This document shows positions 29,374-41,623 of a stretch of DNA of 64,000 nt, piece after piece. The position numbers were made by a program, and so were the translations under genes. This stretch comes from Streptomyces sp. 2114.4 (lineage in GTDB: Bacteria > Actinomycetota > Actinomycetes > Streptomycetales > Streptomycetaceae): contig NZ_FYEY01000001.1 of NCBI RefSeq assembly GCF_900187385.1, forward strand, positions 1,364,001 through 1,428,000, in the 5' to 3' direction. Position 1 is the stretch's first letter, and the number at the start of each line of letters is the position of its first letter. The notes below the pieces were generated by a model. It was given only the letters and a program-made list of their open reading frames with translations, made no database searches and was not told the DNA's origin.

Positions 29374-30552
29374 TCATGAGGAGTACGCGCTGTTCTCGTG
29401 GACGTAGTCGGCGGTCAGGTCGTTGGCCCAGATGACCGCGGACTCGGTGCCGGCCGCGAGGTCGGCGGTGATGCGTACCTCCCGGTAGCGCATGTCGACC
29501 AGGTCGCGGTCCTCGCCCACCGAGCCGTTCTTGCAGACCCAGACGTCGTTGATGGCGACATTGAGCTGGTCGGGCTCGAAGACGGCGGAGGTGGTGCCGA
29601 TGGCGGAGAGCACCCGGCCCCAGTTGGGGTCCTCGCCGTGGATGGCGCACTTGAGGAGGTTGTTGCGGGCGATGGAGCGGCCGACCTCGACCGCGTCGTC
29701 CTCGCTGGCCGCGCCCACGACCTCGATCCGGATGTCCTTGCTGGCGCCCTCGGCGTCCCCGATCAGCTGCCGGGCCAGGTCGGCGCAGACCGTGCGCACC
29801 GCCTCGGCGAACTCCGCGGTGTCCGGTACGACGCCGGAGGCGCCCGAGGCGAGCAGCAGCACCGTGTCGTTGGTCGACATACAGCCGTCGGAGTCGACCC
29901 GGTCGAAGGTGGTGCGGGTCGCGTCGCGCAGTGCCGTGTCGAGGGCGGCGGCCGGCAGATCGGCGTCGGTGGTCAGCACGACGAGCATGGTGGCCAGGCC
30001 CGGGGCGAGCATGCCGGCGCCCTTGGCCATCCCGCCGACGGTCCAGCCTCCACCGGCCTCCGGCCCGGTGGTGCCCCCCACCGTGACCTGGGCGGTCTTG
30101 TGCACGCTGTCGGTGGTCTTGATGGCGATGGCGGCCTTCTCGCCGCCGTGCCCGGTCAGCTCCGCCGCGGCGCGCTCGACTCCGGGCAGCAGCTTGTCCA
30201 TCGGAAGCCGCAGGCCGATCAGTCCGGTGGAGGCGATCGCCACCTCGCCGGCGTTGTGCCCCAGCACCTCGGCGGCCTTCTCCGCGGTGGCGTGGGTGTC
30301 CTGGAAGCCGAGCGGGCCCGTACAGGCGTTGGCGCCACCGGAGTTGAGGACGACGGCGGAGACCGTGCCGCCCTTGAGGACCTGCTCGGACCAGACGACC
30401 GGTGCGGCCTTGACGCGGTTGGAGGTGAAGACACCTGCGGCGGCCAGTCGCGGCCCGTTGTTCACCACGAGGGCGAGGTCCGGGTTGCCGTTCTCCTTGA
30501 TCCCGGCGGCGATGCCCGCCGCCGTGAACCCTTGTGCTGCCGTGACGCTCAC
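29374..30552 (-). CDS. argJ: Glutamate N-acetyltransferase / ornithine acetyltransferase
   Basis: 392 residues. The self-cleavage site is [15 protein letters not shown]: cleavage at Ala-Thr generates the two chains with the Thr nucleophile. [14 protein letters not shown] and [23 protein letters not shown] are family hallmarks. It recycles the acetyl group from acetylornithine to glutamate and may also use acetyl-CoA. GTG 30552 has GGAGGAG upstream. Confidence 0.95.
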   Translation of the reverse strand: MSVTAAQGFTAAGIAAGIKENGNPDLALVVNNGPRLAAAGVFTSNRVKAAPVVWSEQVLKGGTVSAVVLNSGGANACTGPLGFQDTHATAEKAAEVLGHNAGEVAIASTGLIGLRLPMDKLLPGVERAAAELTGHGGEKAAIAIKTTDSVHKTAQVTVGGTTGPEAGGGWTVGGMAKGAGMLAPGLATMLVVLTTDADLPAAALDTALRDATRTTFDRVDSDGCMSTNDTVLLLASGASGVVPDTAEFAEAVRTVCADLARQLIGDAEGASKDIRIEVVGAASEDDAVEVGRSIARNNLLKCAIHGEDPNWGRVLSAIGTTSAVFEPDQLNVAINDVWVCKNGSVGEDRDLVDMRYREVRITADLAAGTESAVIWANDLTADYVHENSAYSS

Positions 30553-30622
30553 TGCTTCTTCTCCTCCGTCGCTTCGCCGGCCGCCCCGCCGGTCACGCTG
30601 TGCTGCCCCGGGTCCGTCCGTG

Positions 30623-31707
<1,085 letters not shown>

Positions 31708-32164
31708 CCCGAGGGGACGGCCGCGCCGCCCTTCTCGCCTCGCGTCATGGCTGCGACACCGACCGCACTCAAGGTCGACCACCATGCCGACCCATTCCTT
31801 TCAGCCACTTCCACCGCGTCGGACCGCCTCGCCACCACACTCACGCACAGTGGCCGCCGGCCGGCGGCGAGGGCCTGCCGGCGGACGCGGACGACGGTGG
31901 AGCCGACCACCACGGCCCACCACTCGATGATCTTTAAAGACGGACCCTGGCGGAAATCCAGGACACCTCCCACCATATGCGCCACTTCAGTGACTTGAGT
32001 GTGGAACCTCGTCGCAGCGCGAGTCCTCTTATATGGGGCGCAAGGGTGCGCATGTGTGCATCTGCATGCGCACTCCCGCACAGCATGAGTCATGCACGGC
32101 CTGAACATGCCGCACGTCAACCTGTGCCGCCCAGGCGGCACGTGGGATACGAGAGGTCTGCTGA
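31708..32164. other. Intergenic region between argC and the sorted surface protein
   Basis: 457 bases with lower GC than its flanks. It carries the divergent promoters: ARG boxes at the left end and, before the rightward gene, TATATG-like elements near 32031-32036. I found no convincing gene: frames on both strands lack ribosome-binding sites and recognisable sequence. Confidence 0.5.
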
Positions 32165-33211
32165 ATGAAGATTCGCCGCGCCCTGACGGCCGCCGCAGCG
32201 GCTGCCGTATTAGCGCCCGTTGCCGTACTGACCGCGCCCGCCGCCGCGTTCGCAACGGAGCCGGTGTCCGGGACCGGTCCCCGCACGCCTGCTTCTCCCG
32301 ACTCCCCCGGTGCCGCAACACCGGCGGACCAGCCGGCGGCCTCCGCCACGAACGACGGCGGAACGGGGCACGCCCCGGGGAAGCTGCCGAAAGCCGCCGG
32401 GACCGCCGAAGGGCCCCATAAGGCGACCACCGGCGCTAAAGGTGCCACCGATGGAGGCAAGGACGCCGGTGACTCCGACGGTGCGGGTCAGTCCTGCGCG
32501 TTCGAGTCCGACCAGTTGCAGGCGGCAGTGCACGGGCTGCCGCGCCAGCTGACTGCGGGCGGCGCCTGGACCCCCTTCACCATGACGCTCACCAACACCA
32601 CCGGCAAGTCCCTGGAGGAGGTCCAGCCCTCTCTGCTCGTGTCCTCCGCCCAAGATGTCGACCGGCCGTACTGGGAGCTGGAGACCGAGTACCGGGACGC
32701 CAAGACAGGGAAGTGGAAGACCTTCCACGACGCCCTGCCCGAGGACCTGTTCGGCTTCTTCGCCATCGGTCCGCACAGCAGCATCACGCTGCAGCTGCGC
32801 ACCCACGCGGTCAAGGACGCCAAGCCCGGCGCCGGATACGCGCTCGCCGCCGGCGACTACCGCAACCGCGACGGTTCCTGTGGCTCGGCCAAGGAAGCCT
32901 GGTACGACTTCACCATCCTGCGCGCGGGCGCGAAGCCGACACAGCCCCCGGCCGACAAGCCGGGCGAGCCGGGTGGCACGGCCGCGCCCGGACAGAGCGC
33001 CGCGTCCGGCGGCGGTACGGGTTGTTCCGGTTCCACCGGTGGCCTCAGCCCGCAGGGCGGCGGCGAGCTCGCCGCGACCGGCTCCTCGTCGGCGCTCCCG
33101 CCGATCGCTCTCGCCGGCGGAGCCGCGATGGTGATCGGCGCGGGTGCGGTCATCGGCGTACGCCGCCGGAAGGGCCTCGCCGGTCCGGGCGCCACGGACG
33201 TCACCGCGTAA
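32165..33211 (+). CDS. Secreted protein with LAxTG-type sortase signal
   Basis: 348 residues. A Sec signal (MKIRRALTAAAAAAVLAPVAVLT...AFA) is followed by a Ser/Pro/Gly-rich stretch, a domain of about 140 residues (CAFESDQL... through TNTTGKSLEEVQPSLLV to DGSCGSAKEAWYDFT, with two Cys), a Pro/Gly linker and the wall-sorting tail: LAATG near residue 305, a hydrophobic segment and RRRKG. LAxTG is the motif of class E sortases in actinobacteria. The folded domain resembles that of the next gene. Function unknown; surface display is well supported. Confidence 0.85.
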   Translation: MKIRRALTAAAAAAVLAPVAVLTAPAAAFATEPVSGTGPRTPASPDSPGAATPADQPAASATNDGGTGHAPGKLPKAAGTAEGPHKATTGAKGATDGGKDAGDSDGAGQSCAFESDQLQAAVHGLPRQLTAGGAWTPFTMTLTNTTGKSLEEVQPSLLVSSAQDVDRPYWELETEYRDAKTGKWKTFHDALPEDLFGFFAIGPHSSITLQLRTHAVKDAKPGAGYALAAGDYRNRDGSCGSAKEAWYDFTILRAGAKPTQPPADKPGEPGGTAAPGQSAASGGGTGCSGSTGGLSPQGGGELAATGSSSALPPIALAGGAAMVIGAGAVIGVRRRKGLAGPGATDVTA

Positions 33212-33322
33212 GCCCCCACCACTTCTCCGAGAACCTGTTACCCCAAGAACTCACGGCCTTGGCACCCGATGACACGGGAAACGAAGGCTCCAGGGGTCCG
33301 ACGAACCAGGAAAGAGATCTTC

Positions 33323-33916
33323 ATGAAACTGCGCCGCGCCCTGTCGGTCTCGGCCGCGACGGTCGCCCTGCTCCCCGTGGCGATGGCCGCCGCGCCCGCC
33401 GCCCAGGCGGCCCCTGCCGCGAAGCTCCCGAAGTGCTCCGACCTCGACACCGGGCAGCAGCACAACACCTTAGTCGGCCGCTCGTTCGGCATACCCAAGT
33501 CGATCGCTCTCGGCACTCAGTGGACGACCTACACCGCCACACTCACCAATGCCTCGGCGAAGGAGCTGAAGTCGTTCGAACTCAGCGCCAAGCTGGGCAG
33601 CTACATCTACAACGAGGGCGAGCGCGACCTGAGCCCGTACGGCGATCTGCAGTACTGGGACACCACGCAGCACGCCTGGAAGACGCTGCGCCAGGCCGAT
33701 GGAAAGGCCCGCGGCACCCTCCCCGGCCCGAAGACGCTGAAGCCCCGCGAGTCCGTCCACGCGCAGCTGCGGTTCAGGGTGAGCAAGGACCTGCCCCTGG
33801 ACCAGGCGTACGACGCGTTCACCGGCATCACCGGCGCCTTCACCGACCGCTACCGTGACACGGACTGCACGGCCGAGGTCGACGAGGTCGGCGCTTTCTA
33901 TCCCCGCAAGGGCTGA
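33323..33916 (+). CDS. Secreted protein paralogous to the upstream surface protein
   Basis: 197 residues from ATG 33323 (AGGAAAGAG upstream). A Sec signal (MKLRRALSVSAATVALLPVAM...AQA) leads to one domain with Cys at both ends (LPKCSDLDTG; DRYRDTDCTAE). It shares order and motifs with its neighbour: a TxTLTNxxxKxLxxxxxS core, a W-xxxx-WKT segment and an RxSVxxQLR strand. It has no sorting signal, so it is probably released. The pair looks like a tandem duplication in which only one copy is anchored. Confidence 0.82.
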   Translation: MKLRRALSVSAATVALLPVAMAAAPAAQAAPAAKLPKCSDLDTGQQHNTLVGRSFGIPKSIALGTQWTTYTATLTNASAKELKSFELSAKLGSYIYNEGERDLSPYGDLQYWDTTQHAWKTLRQADGKARGTLPGPKTLKPRESVHAQLRFRVSKDLPLDQAYDAFTGITGAFTDRYRDTDCTAEVDEVGAFYPRKG

Positions 33917-33933
33917 AACCCACGGGGGGGGGT

Positions 33934-33958
33934 GCCGCCGTCGCGCCCCGACGGCGGC
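33934..33958 (+). terminator. Hairpin after the secreted pair
   Basis: Stem GCCGCCGTCG with a 5-base loop, 18 bases past the stop; no U tract. Confidence 0.6.
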
Positions 33959-34128
33959 GGCCTCCTGTAGGCCTCTCAAGATCCGCCACCAAAGCTCCGA
34001 CAGGTAGACCTTCGGCTGGGGCACCCCAGCCGAACGCTTCGCCGACCAGCTGAAGAACGACTTCACCAAACCCCGCATTGCGATGATCGTTGAATCGCCA
34101 TCGCGGGCCGGTGCTCAGTCGGAGGTGC

Positions 34129-34494
34129 TCAGCAGGGAGCGGTGACGTTGCCGCAGTAGACCCAGCCGTAGAAGTCGTGGGGGGTACCGTTGCCGGCCGT
34201 GTACCTGACGTAGTACCAGCGGTTGCCGGAACTGTTGTATGCGTAGTGACTCCAGTACACCCAGGAGCCAGGGTCCGTCCGTATCACCACGTCACACGAG
34301 GACGCGTAACACTCTCTGATCGGGGCAGAGCTCGGTGTGGTGGTCCGGGTCCACGCAGCAGCGACCTCGCCAGCGGGACGGGGGTTGCTCTTGTGGACTA
34401 CTGCGGACGCGGCAGGGACCGCAGCGGTGAAGAAGCCCATGGTCAGTGCGGACACACTCATGGCAGCCGCAGTGATCTTTGCGTGGAATCTCAT
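34129..34494 (-). CDS. Small secreted protein, SH3-like C-terminus
   Basis: 121 residues from ATG 34494 (GGGGGAG upstream). A Sec signal (MRFHAKITAAAMSVSALTMGFFTAAV...ASA) precedes a Trp/Tyr-rich domain (VIRTDPGSWVYWSHYAYN, RWYYVRYTAG, DFYGWVYCGNV) that looks like a bacterial SH3 fold, with three Cys. SH3-like domains often bind peptidoglycan or peptides. No partner gene is adjacent; both flanks are decayed sequence. Confidence 0.7.
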   Translation of the reverse strand: MRFHAKITAAAMSVSALTMGFFTAAVPAASAVVHKSNPRPAGEVAAAWTRTTTPSSAPIRECYASSCDVVIRTDPGSWVYWSHYAYNSSGNRWYYVRYTAGNGTPHDFYGWVYCGNVTAPC

Positions 34495-34715
34495 GATTTC
34501 TCCCCCTCGCAGGAAGCAGGCATGCACGCGGCCATGGTTGGGGGCGGGGGTCCACTTCGGTAAGACCCCGCGAGGAAGAGTGTCCGATATTTCCTCGATA
34601 CTTGGCCTGTTCCACATGCCGCATTTGACCCCCTGGCGTTCGATGTCGCGCCGCCCGGTGAGCATGGTGCGCAGAGGAGCGGCACCGTTGTTCCAAGGCT
34701 GGGGCGGCCGGCACC

Positions 34716-36932
<2,217 letters not shown>

Positions 36933-36949
36933 GCAAGGCGGTGAGCCGA

Positions 36950-37171
36950 GAGGGTCTTGGGGCCGGTGGCGGGGAGGGGGCCGTGGTAGCGGTGGTTGAC
37001 TCCGTCGAGGCGCAGGAGGTGATCGCCCTGCTCGTACTGGCGGTACACCTCAAGCCCCAGTTCCCGGCAGAGCTGGAACATCCGGTCCTGCCCCTTGCCC
37101 AGCCAGGTCCCGCCGGCCGACACCACGGTCCCGTCGGGAAGTTTACGGTTCCACACCCGCCCGCCCGGCAC
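36950..37171 (-). pseudogene. Fragment of a flavin amine oxidase
   Basis: About 74 codons matching the N-terminal region of monoamine/putrescine-oxidase-type enzymes just after the FAD-binding start (GGRVWNRKLPDGTVVSAGGT, GQDRMFQLCRELGLEVY, DHLLRLDGVNHRYHG). Neither the FAD dinucleotide motif nor the catalytic body is present. It lies antisense and directly downstream of the rox-like gene. Confidence 0.75.
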
Positions 37172-37265
37172 GTCAGCAATGCGGCGGTGGGGCTCCCGGG
37201 TCAGTGCTCACAAACGCTCGCCTGACGGGCGGTGGAGTACCTGACCGGGCGGTGGGGGTGCCTGC

Positions 37266-38126
37266 CTATCGGACGGTGGTGCGCCCGGCGCGGAGCACAT
37301 GGCCGCTGAACGCATCGGCGTCGGCACCGGCGCCGGGAGCGGGTTCGCCCAAGTATCGCGCGAGCAGTTCCGGCCCCGTGAAGTCCTCGATGTCGTCCAG
37401 CTTCATCGCGCGCAGCTCATCGGCGAGGCCGTCCGGGGTGAAGTGGCTGAGCCAGGGTTCGCCGAACTCCGCCACCCGCCGTGTGGCGGCCTCGTACGCG
37501 GCGCGGAGCTCCGGCGACATCGAGGGCGACGGTTCGAGGTAGTAGTCGAAGACCACTTCGACGGGCGCGGTGTGCTCGGCCACGCAGCGCAGTGTGGCGA
37601 GGACGGCGTCCCGTGTCAGGTAGGGCGTGACCCCGAGCCAGATGAAGAACGCCGGTCGGTGGCGGTCCAGCCCGGCCGCGTCCAAGGCCTCGGCGAGCGT
37701 GTCGCGTTCGAAGTCGATCGGGGCGAAAACCAACGACGGCGGGAGGGCGATCCCGGCCGCGGCCAGCTGCTGCCGCTTCCACTCCTGGGTGTCCGGATGA
37801 TCGACCTCGAACACCGTCAGGCCGGCGTGCGGGTTGCGGCAGGCGAAGGTGTCCAGGCCGGCGCCGAGTACGACGACCTGCCGGGTGCCGGCGGCCACCG
37901 CGGAGGCGAGCGAGTCCTCGGCGAAGCGGCTGCGCGCGGCGACGAACCGGATGTTGTGCCGGGCGATCGGGTCGTCGGAGGGCGGCAGCAACGCGTCGGG
38001 GTCGAGGGGGAGGTGGAGGATCTTCGACGCCAGCGGGTCGGTGAAGAACCGCTGGGGATCGGCCTGGTGGCGCGCACGGGCGTGCGCTGTCCGCATCGCG
38101 GTACGGCTCGGCTGACCGGCTTCCAT
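37266..38126 (-). CDS. SAM methyltransferase, leucine carboxyl methyltransferase (LCM) type
   Basis: 286 residues from ATG 38126 with GGGGGAA upstream. The family pattern is evident: TAHARARHQ, FFTDPLASKIL, VVVLGAGLDTFACR (SAM loop), VFEVDHPDTQEWKR and FIWLGVTPYLTRDAV. These proteins (Mycobacterium 'putative S-adenosyl-L-methionine-dependent methyltransferase' group) methylate carboxyl groups of small molecules; no substrate is indicated here. It stands alone between an amine-oxidase remnant and a convergently placed regulator region. Confidence 0.87.
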   Translation of the reverse strand: MEAGQPSRTAMRTAHARARHQADPQRFFTDPLASKILHLPLDPDALLPPSDDPIARHNIRFVAARSRFAEDSLASAVAAGTRQVVVLGAGLDTFACRNPHAGLTVFEVDHPDTQEWKRQQLAAAGIALPPSLVFAPIDFERDTLAEALDAAGLDRHRPAFFIWLGVTPYLTRDAVLATLRCVAEHTAPVEVVFDYYLEPSPSMSPELRAAYEAATRRVAEFGEPWLSHFTPDGLADELRAMKLDDIEDFTGPELLARYLGEPAPGAGADADAFSGHVLRAGRTTVR

Positions 38127-38277
38127 GTGTTCCCCCAGTAACTTCCGGCTCAAGGGCCTCAGGTATTTCGTGTGGGACACCGGAGTATTCCGTGTGTGAC
38201 GCCGGTCCGTGCGGGATTCCCGGTCTTCTCGCCCCGCCAGGAGCTGGTCAGCCCTGGTCAGCCTCGGTCAGCCCTGG

Positions 38278-38859
38278 TCACTGCCCGGGGTGGGTGGCCG
38301 CCCAGCCGTGTTCGAGCAGGGCGAAGGCTGCTTCGGTGGCACGGCGCGGGTCGGTGTGCCGCTGGAGCAGCCCACGGGTCTCCAGCGCGAAACGGGCGAG
38401 GGCGGCGCAGGTGACGTCGCCCTCGGGGGCGCCGGTCTCCTCGGCGATGGCCCGCGCCACGGCCGTTTCGTGGCGCATCCACATGCGGTGGGAGTAGTCC
38501 CGCAGCGCCGGGGTGCCCTCCACCATGCGCAGGAACGGGGCGAACCGCGGATCCTTGGCGAGGTCCTGGGTCCGCAGGATGTGCTCGTGCAGCGCTTGCG
38601 GGATCGACTGCCCGGGGGCGCGTTCCCGCACGGCGGCGACGAGCCCCGCCTCGATGTCGTCCTCCTCGTCGAAAACCAGCGCCTCCTTGCTGGGGAAGTG
38701 CTTGAACAGGGTGGTCACCGACACGTCGGCGGCGTCGGCGACGTCCTTGACGGAGACCTGGTCGTAGCCCCGGTCGAGGAAGAGCTCCAGCGCGGCGTCG
38801 GCCAGCGACTTGCGGGTTTGGGCCTTCTTGCGCTCACGGCGCCCGGTCGGTTCGGTCAC
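38278..38859 (-). CDS. TetR-family regulator of the TetX-like gene
   Basis: 193 residues. HTH: VSVKDVADAADVSVTTLFKHFPSKEALVF. The GTG start at 38859 follows TACGCT on the minus strand at leaderless spacing. It is divergent from the TetX-like monooxygenase across a 136-base AT-richer region with a long inverted repeat, the standard layout of a repressor with its drug-modifying target gene. Confidence 0.87.
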   Translation of the reverse strand: MTEPTGRRERKKAQTRKSLADAALELFLDRGYDQVSVKDVADAADVSVTTLFKHFPSKEALVFDEEDDIEAGLVAAVRERAPGQSIPQALHEHILRTQDLAKDPRFAPFLRMVEGTPALRDYSHRMWMRHETAVARAIAEETGAPEGDVTCAALARFALETRGLLQRHTDPRRATEAAFALLEHGWAATHPGQ

Positions 38860-38891
38860 CGTCGCAGCGTATCCCGAAGGGCATCACGGAG

Positions 38892-38938
38892 CACACTCAC
38901 TGCGAAAGTTAACTCATTGCACTTATTTAGTGAGTGTG
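38892..38938. promoter_or_regulatory. TetR operator region, 10-bp inverted repeat
   Basis: CACACTCACT (38892-38901) and AGTGAGTGTG (38929-38938) are perfect inverted arms around an AT-rich 27-base centre containing GTTAAC and TTATTTAG. It sits between the divergent TetR and monooxygenase genes and probably holds both promoters. Confidence 0.7.
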
Positions 38939-38995
38939 CTTTCTTAGTCGTGCCGGATCTCCCGGCGATCACTCACTTCCGAGGGGACCAGCCCC

Positions 38996-40114
38996 ATGAA
39001 CTCCACGCGTGACCCCCGCATCGCCGTCGTCGGCGCCGGCCTTGGAGGCCTTGTCTGCGCCCGTGTCCTGCAGCGCCACGGTCGCTCCGTCACCATCTGG
39101 GAACGGGAGGCCTCCGCCGGAGCCCGTGCGCAGGGCGGCTCTCTCGACATGCACGCCGGGACCGGTCAGGCAGCCCTGCGCGCGGCGGGACTGCTCGACC
39201 GCTTCCGCGCCCTCGCCCGGCCCGAAGGCCAGGAGTGGCGCAATCTCGATCCCGCCACCGCCGCCGTCCTGCCCGCGCAGGGCCCGCCGGACGACCACGG
39301 CGAGGAGGACCGGCCGGAGATCGACCGCGGTCAGCTGCGGGGTCTGCTCCTGGATTCCCTCACCGCGGGCAGCGTGCGGTGGGACCGTGCCGTCAGCTCG
39401 GTCACCCCGCTCGGGGACGGCACCGGCCGCCTGCTCTTCGGCGACGGCACCACCGAGGACTTCGACCTGGTGATCGGTGCCGACGGCGCCTGGTCACGGG
39501 TGCGCCCGGCCCTGTCGGACGCCGTACCCGGCTATACCGGCGTCACCTTCGTCGAGGCCGGCTTCGACGACTGCGACACCCGTCATCCCGGTCTGGCACG
39601 GATGGTCGGCGCCGGCACCATGGTGGCCATGGCCGACAGCAAGGTGCTGTTCGCCCAGCGCAACAGCAACGGCCGCATCCGCGTCTACATAGGCTTCCGC
39701 GGACCGGAGGACTGGCAGGTGGCCGCGGGTGTGGAGCCCGGTGACACGGCGGCCGTGCGGGCGCACCTGCTGACGATGTTCGACGGCTGGGACGAGCGCC
39801 TGCTCGCTGTGCTGCGGGACAACGACGGCGCCTTCGTCCAGCGGCCCGTCTTCGCGCTGCCCGTCCCGCACACCTGGGAGCACGTCCCCGGCGTCACCCT
39901 GCTGGGCGACGCCGCGCACCTGATGCCACCGCTCGGGCTGGGGGCCAATCTCGCCATGCTGGACGGCGCCGAACTCGCCCAGGCCCTCGTCGCCGAACCC
40001 TGCGTCGACGACGCCGTCCGTGCGTACGAGAGCGTCATGCTGCCGCGCTCGGCCGAGGCCGCCAAGGACTGTGCGGAGGGGCTGGCGCATCTCCTCCCCC
40101 CGACGGGCGCCTGA
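38996..40114 (+). CDS. FAD-dependent monooxygenase, TetX-like
   Basis: 372 residues. FAD motif VVGAGLGGLVCARVLQRHG (GxGxxG at residues 13-18), substrate-loop motif GGSLDMHAGTGQAALRAAG, RGQLRGLLLDSL, DG motif VIGADGAWSRVR and GD motif GDAAHLMPPLGLGANLAMLDGAELA (residue 304 on). Order and spacing match TetX-type tetracycline destructases and related class A hydroxylases. With a divergent TetR gene it is probably an inducible drug-modifying enzyme; the substrate is not proven. GAGGGG precedes ATG 38996. Confidence 0.82.
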   Translation: MNSTRDPRIAVVGAGLGGLVCARVLQRHGRSVTIWEREASAGARAQGGSLDMHAGTGQAALRAAGLLDRFRALARPEGQEWRNLDPATAAVLPAQGPPDDHGEEDRPEIDRGQLRGLLLDSLTAGSVRWDRAVSSVTPLGDGTGRLLFGDGTTEDFDLVIGADGAWSRVRPALSDAVPGYTGVTFVEAGFDDCDTRHPGLARMVGAGTMVAMADSKVLFAQRNSNGRIRVYIGFRGPEDWQVAAGVEPGDTAAVRAHLLTMFDGWDERLLAVLRDNDGAFVQRPVFALPVPHTWEHVPGVTLLGDAAHLMPPLGLGANLAMLDGAELAQALVAEPCVDDAVRAYESVMLPRSAEAAKDCAEGLAHLLPPTGA

Positions 40115-40185
40115 GCACGCCCCGCCGCCCCCGCGGGTACGGGGCCGGGGCGGCCCGGCGGGGAAGGAGGGGGATCAGCGGCGGT

Positions 40186-40590
40186 TCAGGAACGCGGCCC
40201 GCCGGGCTGCTCGTCCCGGGCCGCGTTCTTCTCCTTGATCCGGGCCGCTTCCTTGCGGACCTCGGCCTGGGTGGCGCGCTCCTTCTGCAGCCACTCGGGG
40301 CTGTCCTTCTTCAGCGCGTCGATCTGCTCCGTGGTGAGGGGTTCGGTGACACCGCCCCGCGCGAGGCCGGAGATGGAGATGCCCAGCTTGGCCGCGACCA
40401 CCGGCCGGGGGTGCGGGCCGTTGCGCCGCAGGTCCTGCAGCCACTGGGGCGGATCGGCCTGCAGGGCGTTCAACTCGGTGCGCGAGACGACACCCTCCTG
40501 GAACTCGGCGGGGGTGGCCTCGAGGTACACACCCAGCTTCTTCGCCGCGGTTGCGGGCTTCATCGTCTGGGTGGTCTGGTGCGACGTCAT
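40186..40590 (-). CDS. DUF5997-family protein
   Basis: 134 residues from ATG 40590. The conserved core is MKPATAAKKLGVYLEATP, EFQEGVVSRTELNALQADPP and RPVVAAKLGISISGLARGG, which reads like an HTH-like helical repeat, followed by a charged coiled-coil C-terminus. Function unknown. There is no Shine-Dalgarno; TACCCT ends seven bases before the ATG, so a leaderless mRNA is likely. Divergent from the LysR-effector-like gene, a pairing I recall as common in Streptomyces. Confidence 0.8.
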   Translation of the reverse strand: MTSHQTTQTMKPATAAKKLGVYLEATPAEFQEGVVSRTELNALQADPPQWLQDLRRNGPHPRPVVAAKLGISISGLARGGVTEPLTTEQIDALKKDSPEWLQKERATQAEVRKEAARIKEKNAARDEQPGGPRS

Positions 40591-40597
40591 GGTGTCC

Positions 40598-40642
40598 AGG
40601 GTATCGATCGTGTGCGCTACCTCCGACCACGACCGGTAGCCT
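40598..40642. promoter_or_regulatory. Back-to-back leaderless promoters
   Basis: Minus-strand -10 box TACCCT (40603-40598) ends seven bases before ATG 40590. Plus-strand -10 box TAGCCT (40637-40642) ends six bases before GTG 40649. The two -10 boxes are only 33 bases apart, so their -35 regions overlap and the promoters may compete. Confidence 0.55.
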
Positions 40643-40648
40643 GTGCAC

Positions 40649-41473
40649 GTGACTGGCTCGGAAGTATCCCCTTCGTTCCGTCTCGCGTATGTCCCGGGGG
40701 TGACGCCCACGAAGTGGGTGCGGATCTGGAACGAGCGGCTTCCCGGCGTTCCCCTGACCCTCGTCCCGGTGTCCGCCGCGGAGGCGTGCGACGTCCTGCG
40801 GGGCGGCGACGCCGACGCGGGTTTCGTGCGGCTGCCGGTGGACCGGGCGGACCTCAGCGCGATCCCCCTCTACACCGAGACGACCGTCGTCGTGGTCCCG
40901 AAGGACCACCTCGTGACGGCCGCCGACGAGGTGTCCGCCGAGGACCTGGCCGACGAGATCGTGCTGCACCCCCTCGACGACACCCTCGACTGGGAGCAGC
41001 GGCCGGGGCGGCCCGCGAACGACCGCCCCGCCACGACCGCGGACGCCGTGGAGCTGGTGGCGGCAGGGGTGGGGGTCCTCGTCGTCCCGCAGTCCCTCGC
41101 CCGTCTGCACCACCGCAGGGACCTCACCTACCGGCCGGTGTCGGACGCCCCGGCGTCACGGGTCGCGCTGTCGTGGCCGCAGGACGCGACCACCGACCTG
41201 GTGGAGGACTTCATCGGGATCGTCCGCGGGCGGACCGTCAACAGCTCTCGCGGGCGCCGCCCGGACCCGGACCCGGCGCAGCCGAAGGGCAAGCGCGGCG
41301 AGACCGGCAGCGCGCGGCGGAAGCCCGCGGCCGGGAAGACGGCAGGGAAGACGGGCGGAAAACCGGCGGGGAAATCGGCCGGGAAGCCGTCCGGCAAGAG
41401 TCCGCGGGGTGCTTCCGGCGGTTCCGGCGGTGCGAGGGGCGCCAAGCGCGGCAGGCCCCGGCGTCGGTCGTAG
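40649..41473 (+). CDS. LysR effector-domain protein without HTH, basic C-terminal tail
   Basis: 274 residues from GTG 40649. Residues about 8-195 match a LysR substrate-binding domain (FRLAYVPGVTPTKWVRIW, VVVVPKDHLVTAADEVSAED, VELVAAGVGVLVVPQSLARLH), but there is no N-terminal HTH. The last 65 residues are Lys/Arg/Gly/Ser-rich with repeating AGKTxGK/PAGKSAGK units, like the tails of actinobacterial histone-like proteins. It may bind DNA non-specifically through the tail or interact with the divergent DUF5997 product. Sure of the fold, not of the role. Confidence 0.8.
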   Translation: MTGSEVSPSFRLAYVPGVTPTKWVRIWNERLPGVPLTLVPVSAAEACDVLRGGDADAGFVRLPVDRADLSAIPLYTETTVVVVPKDHLVTAADEVSAEDLADEIVLHPLDDTLDWEQRPGRPANDRPATTADAVELVAAGVGVLVVPQSLARLHHRRDLTYRPVSDAPASRVALSWPQDATTDLVEDFIGIVRGRTVNSSRGRRPDPDPAQPKGKRGETGSARRKPAAGKTAGKTGGKPAGKSAGKPSGKSPRGASGGSGGARGAKRGRPRRRS

Positions 41474-41623
41474 CCCGCGGGGGCCGCCCACGGCACCCGC
41501 GCATCCGGACAGGGCGAGGCGGCCGTCCCGCCGCGGGGACGGCGTGCCGCTGCCGCGCCGCGGACCTCCACGGCTCCCGCGCGCGAGCTGTGCCCAGGCG
41601 TGCTCAGGCCTGCTCAGGCCTGC

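Noticed and set aside
34010..34140. Helicase/restriction-enzyme-like fragment (ERFADQLKNDFTKPRIAM)
   Set aside because: Only about 40 residues with weak resemblance and no flanking support; kept as a note in the gene-graveyard finding, not as a feature.
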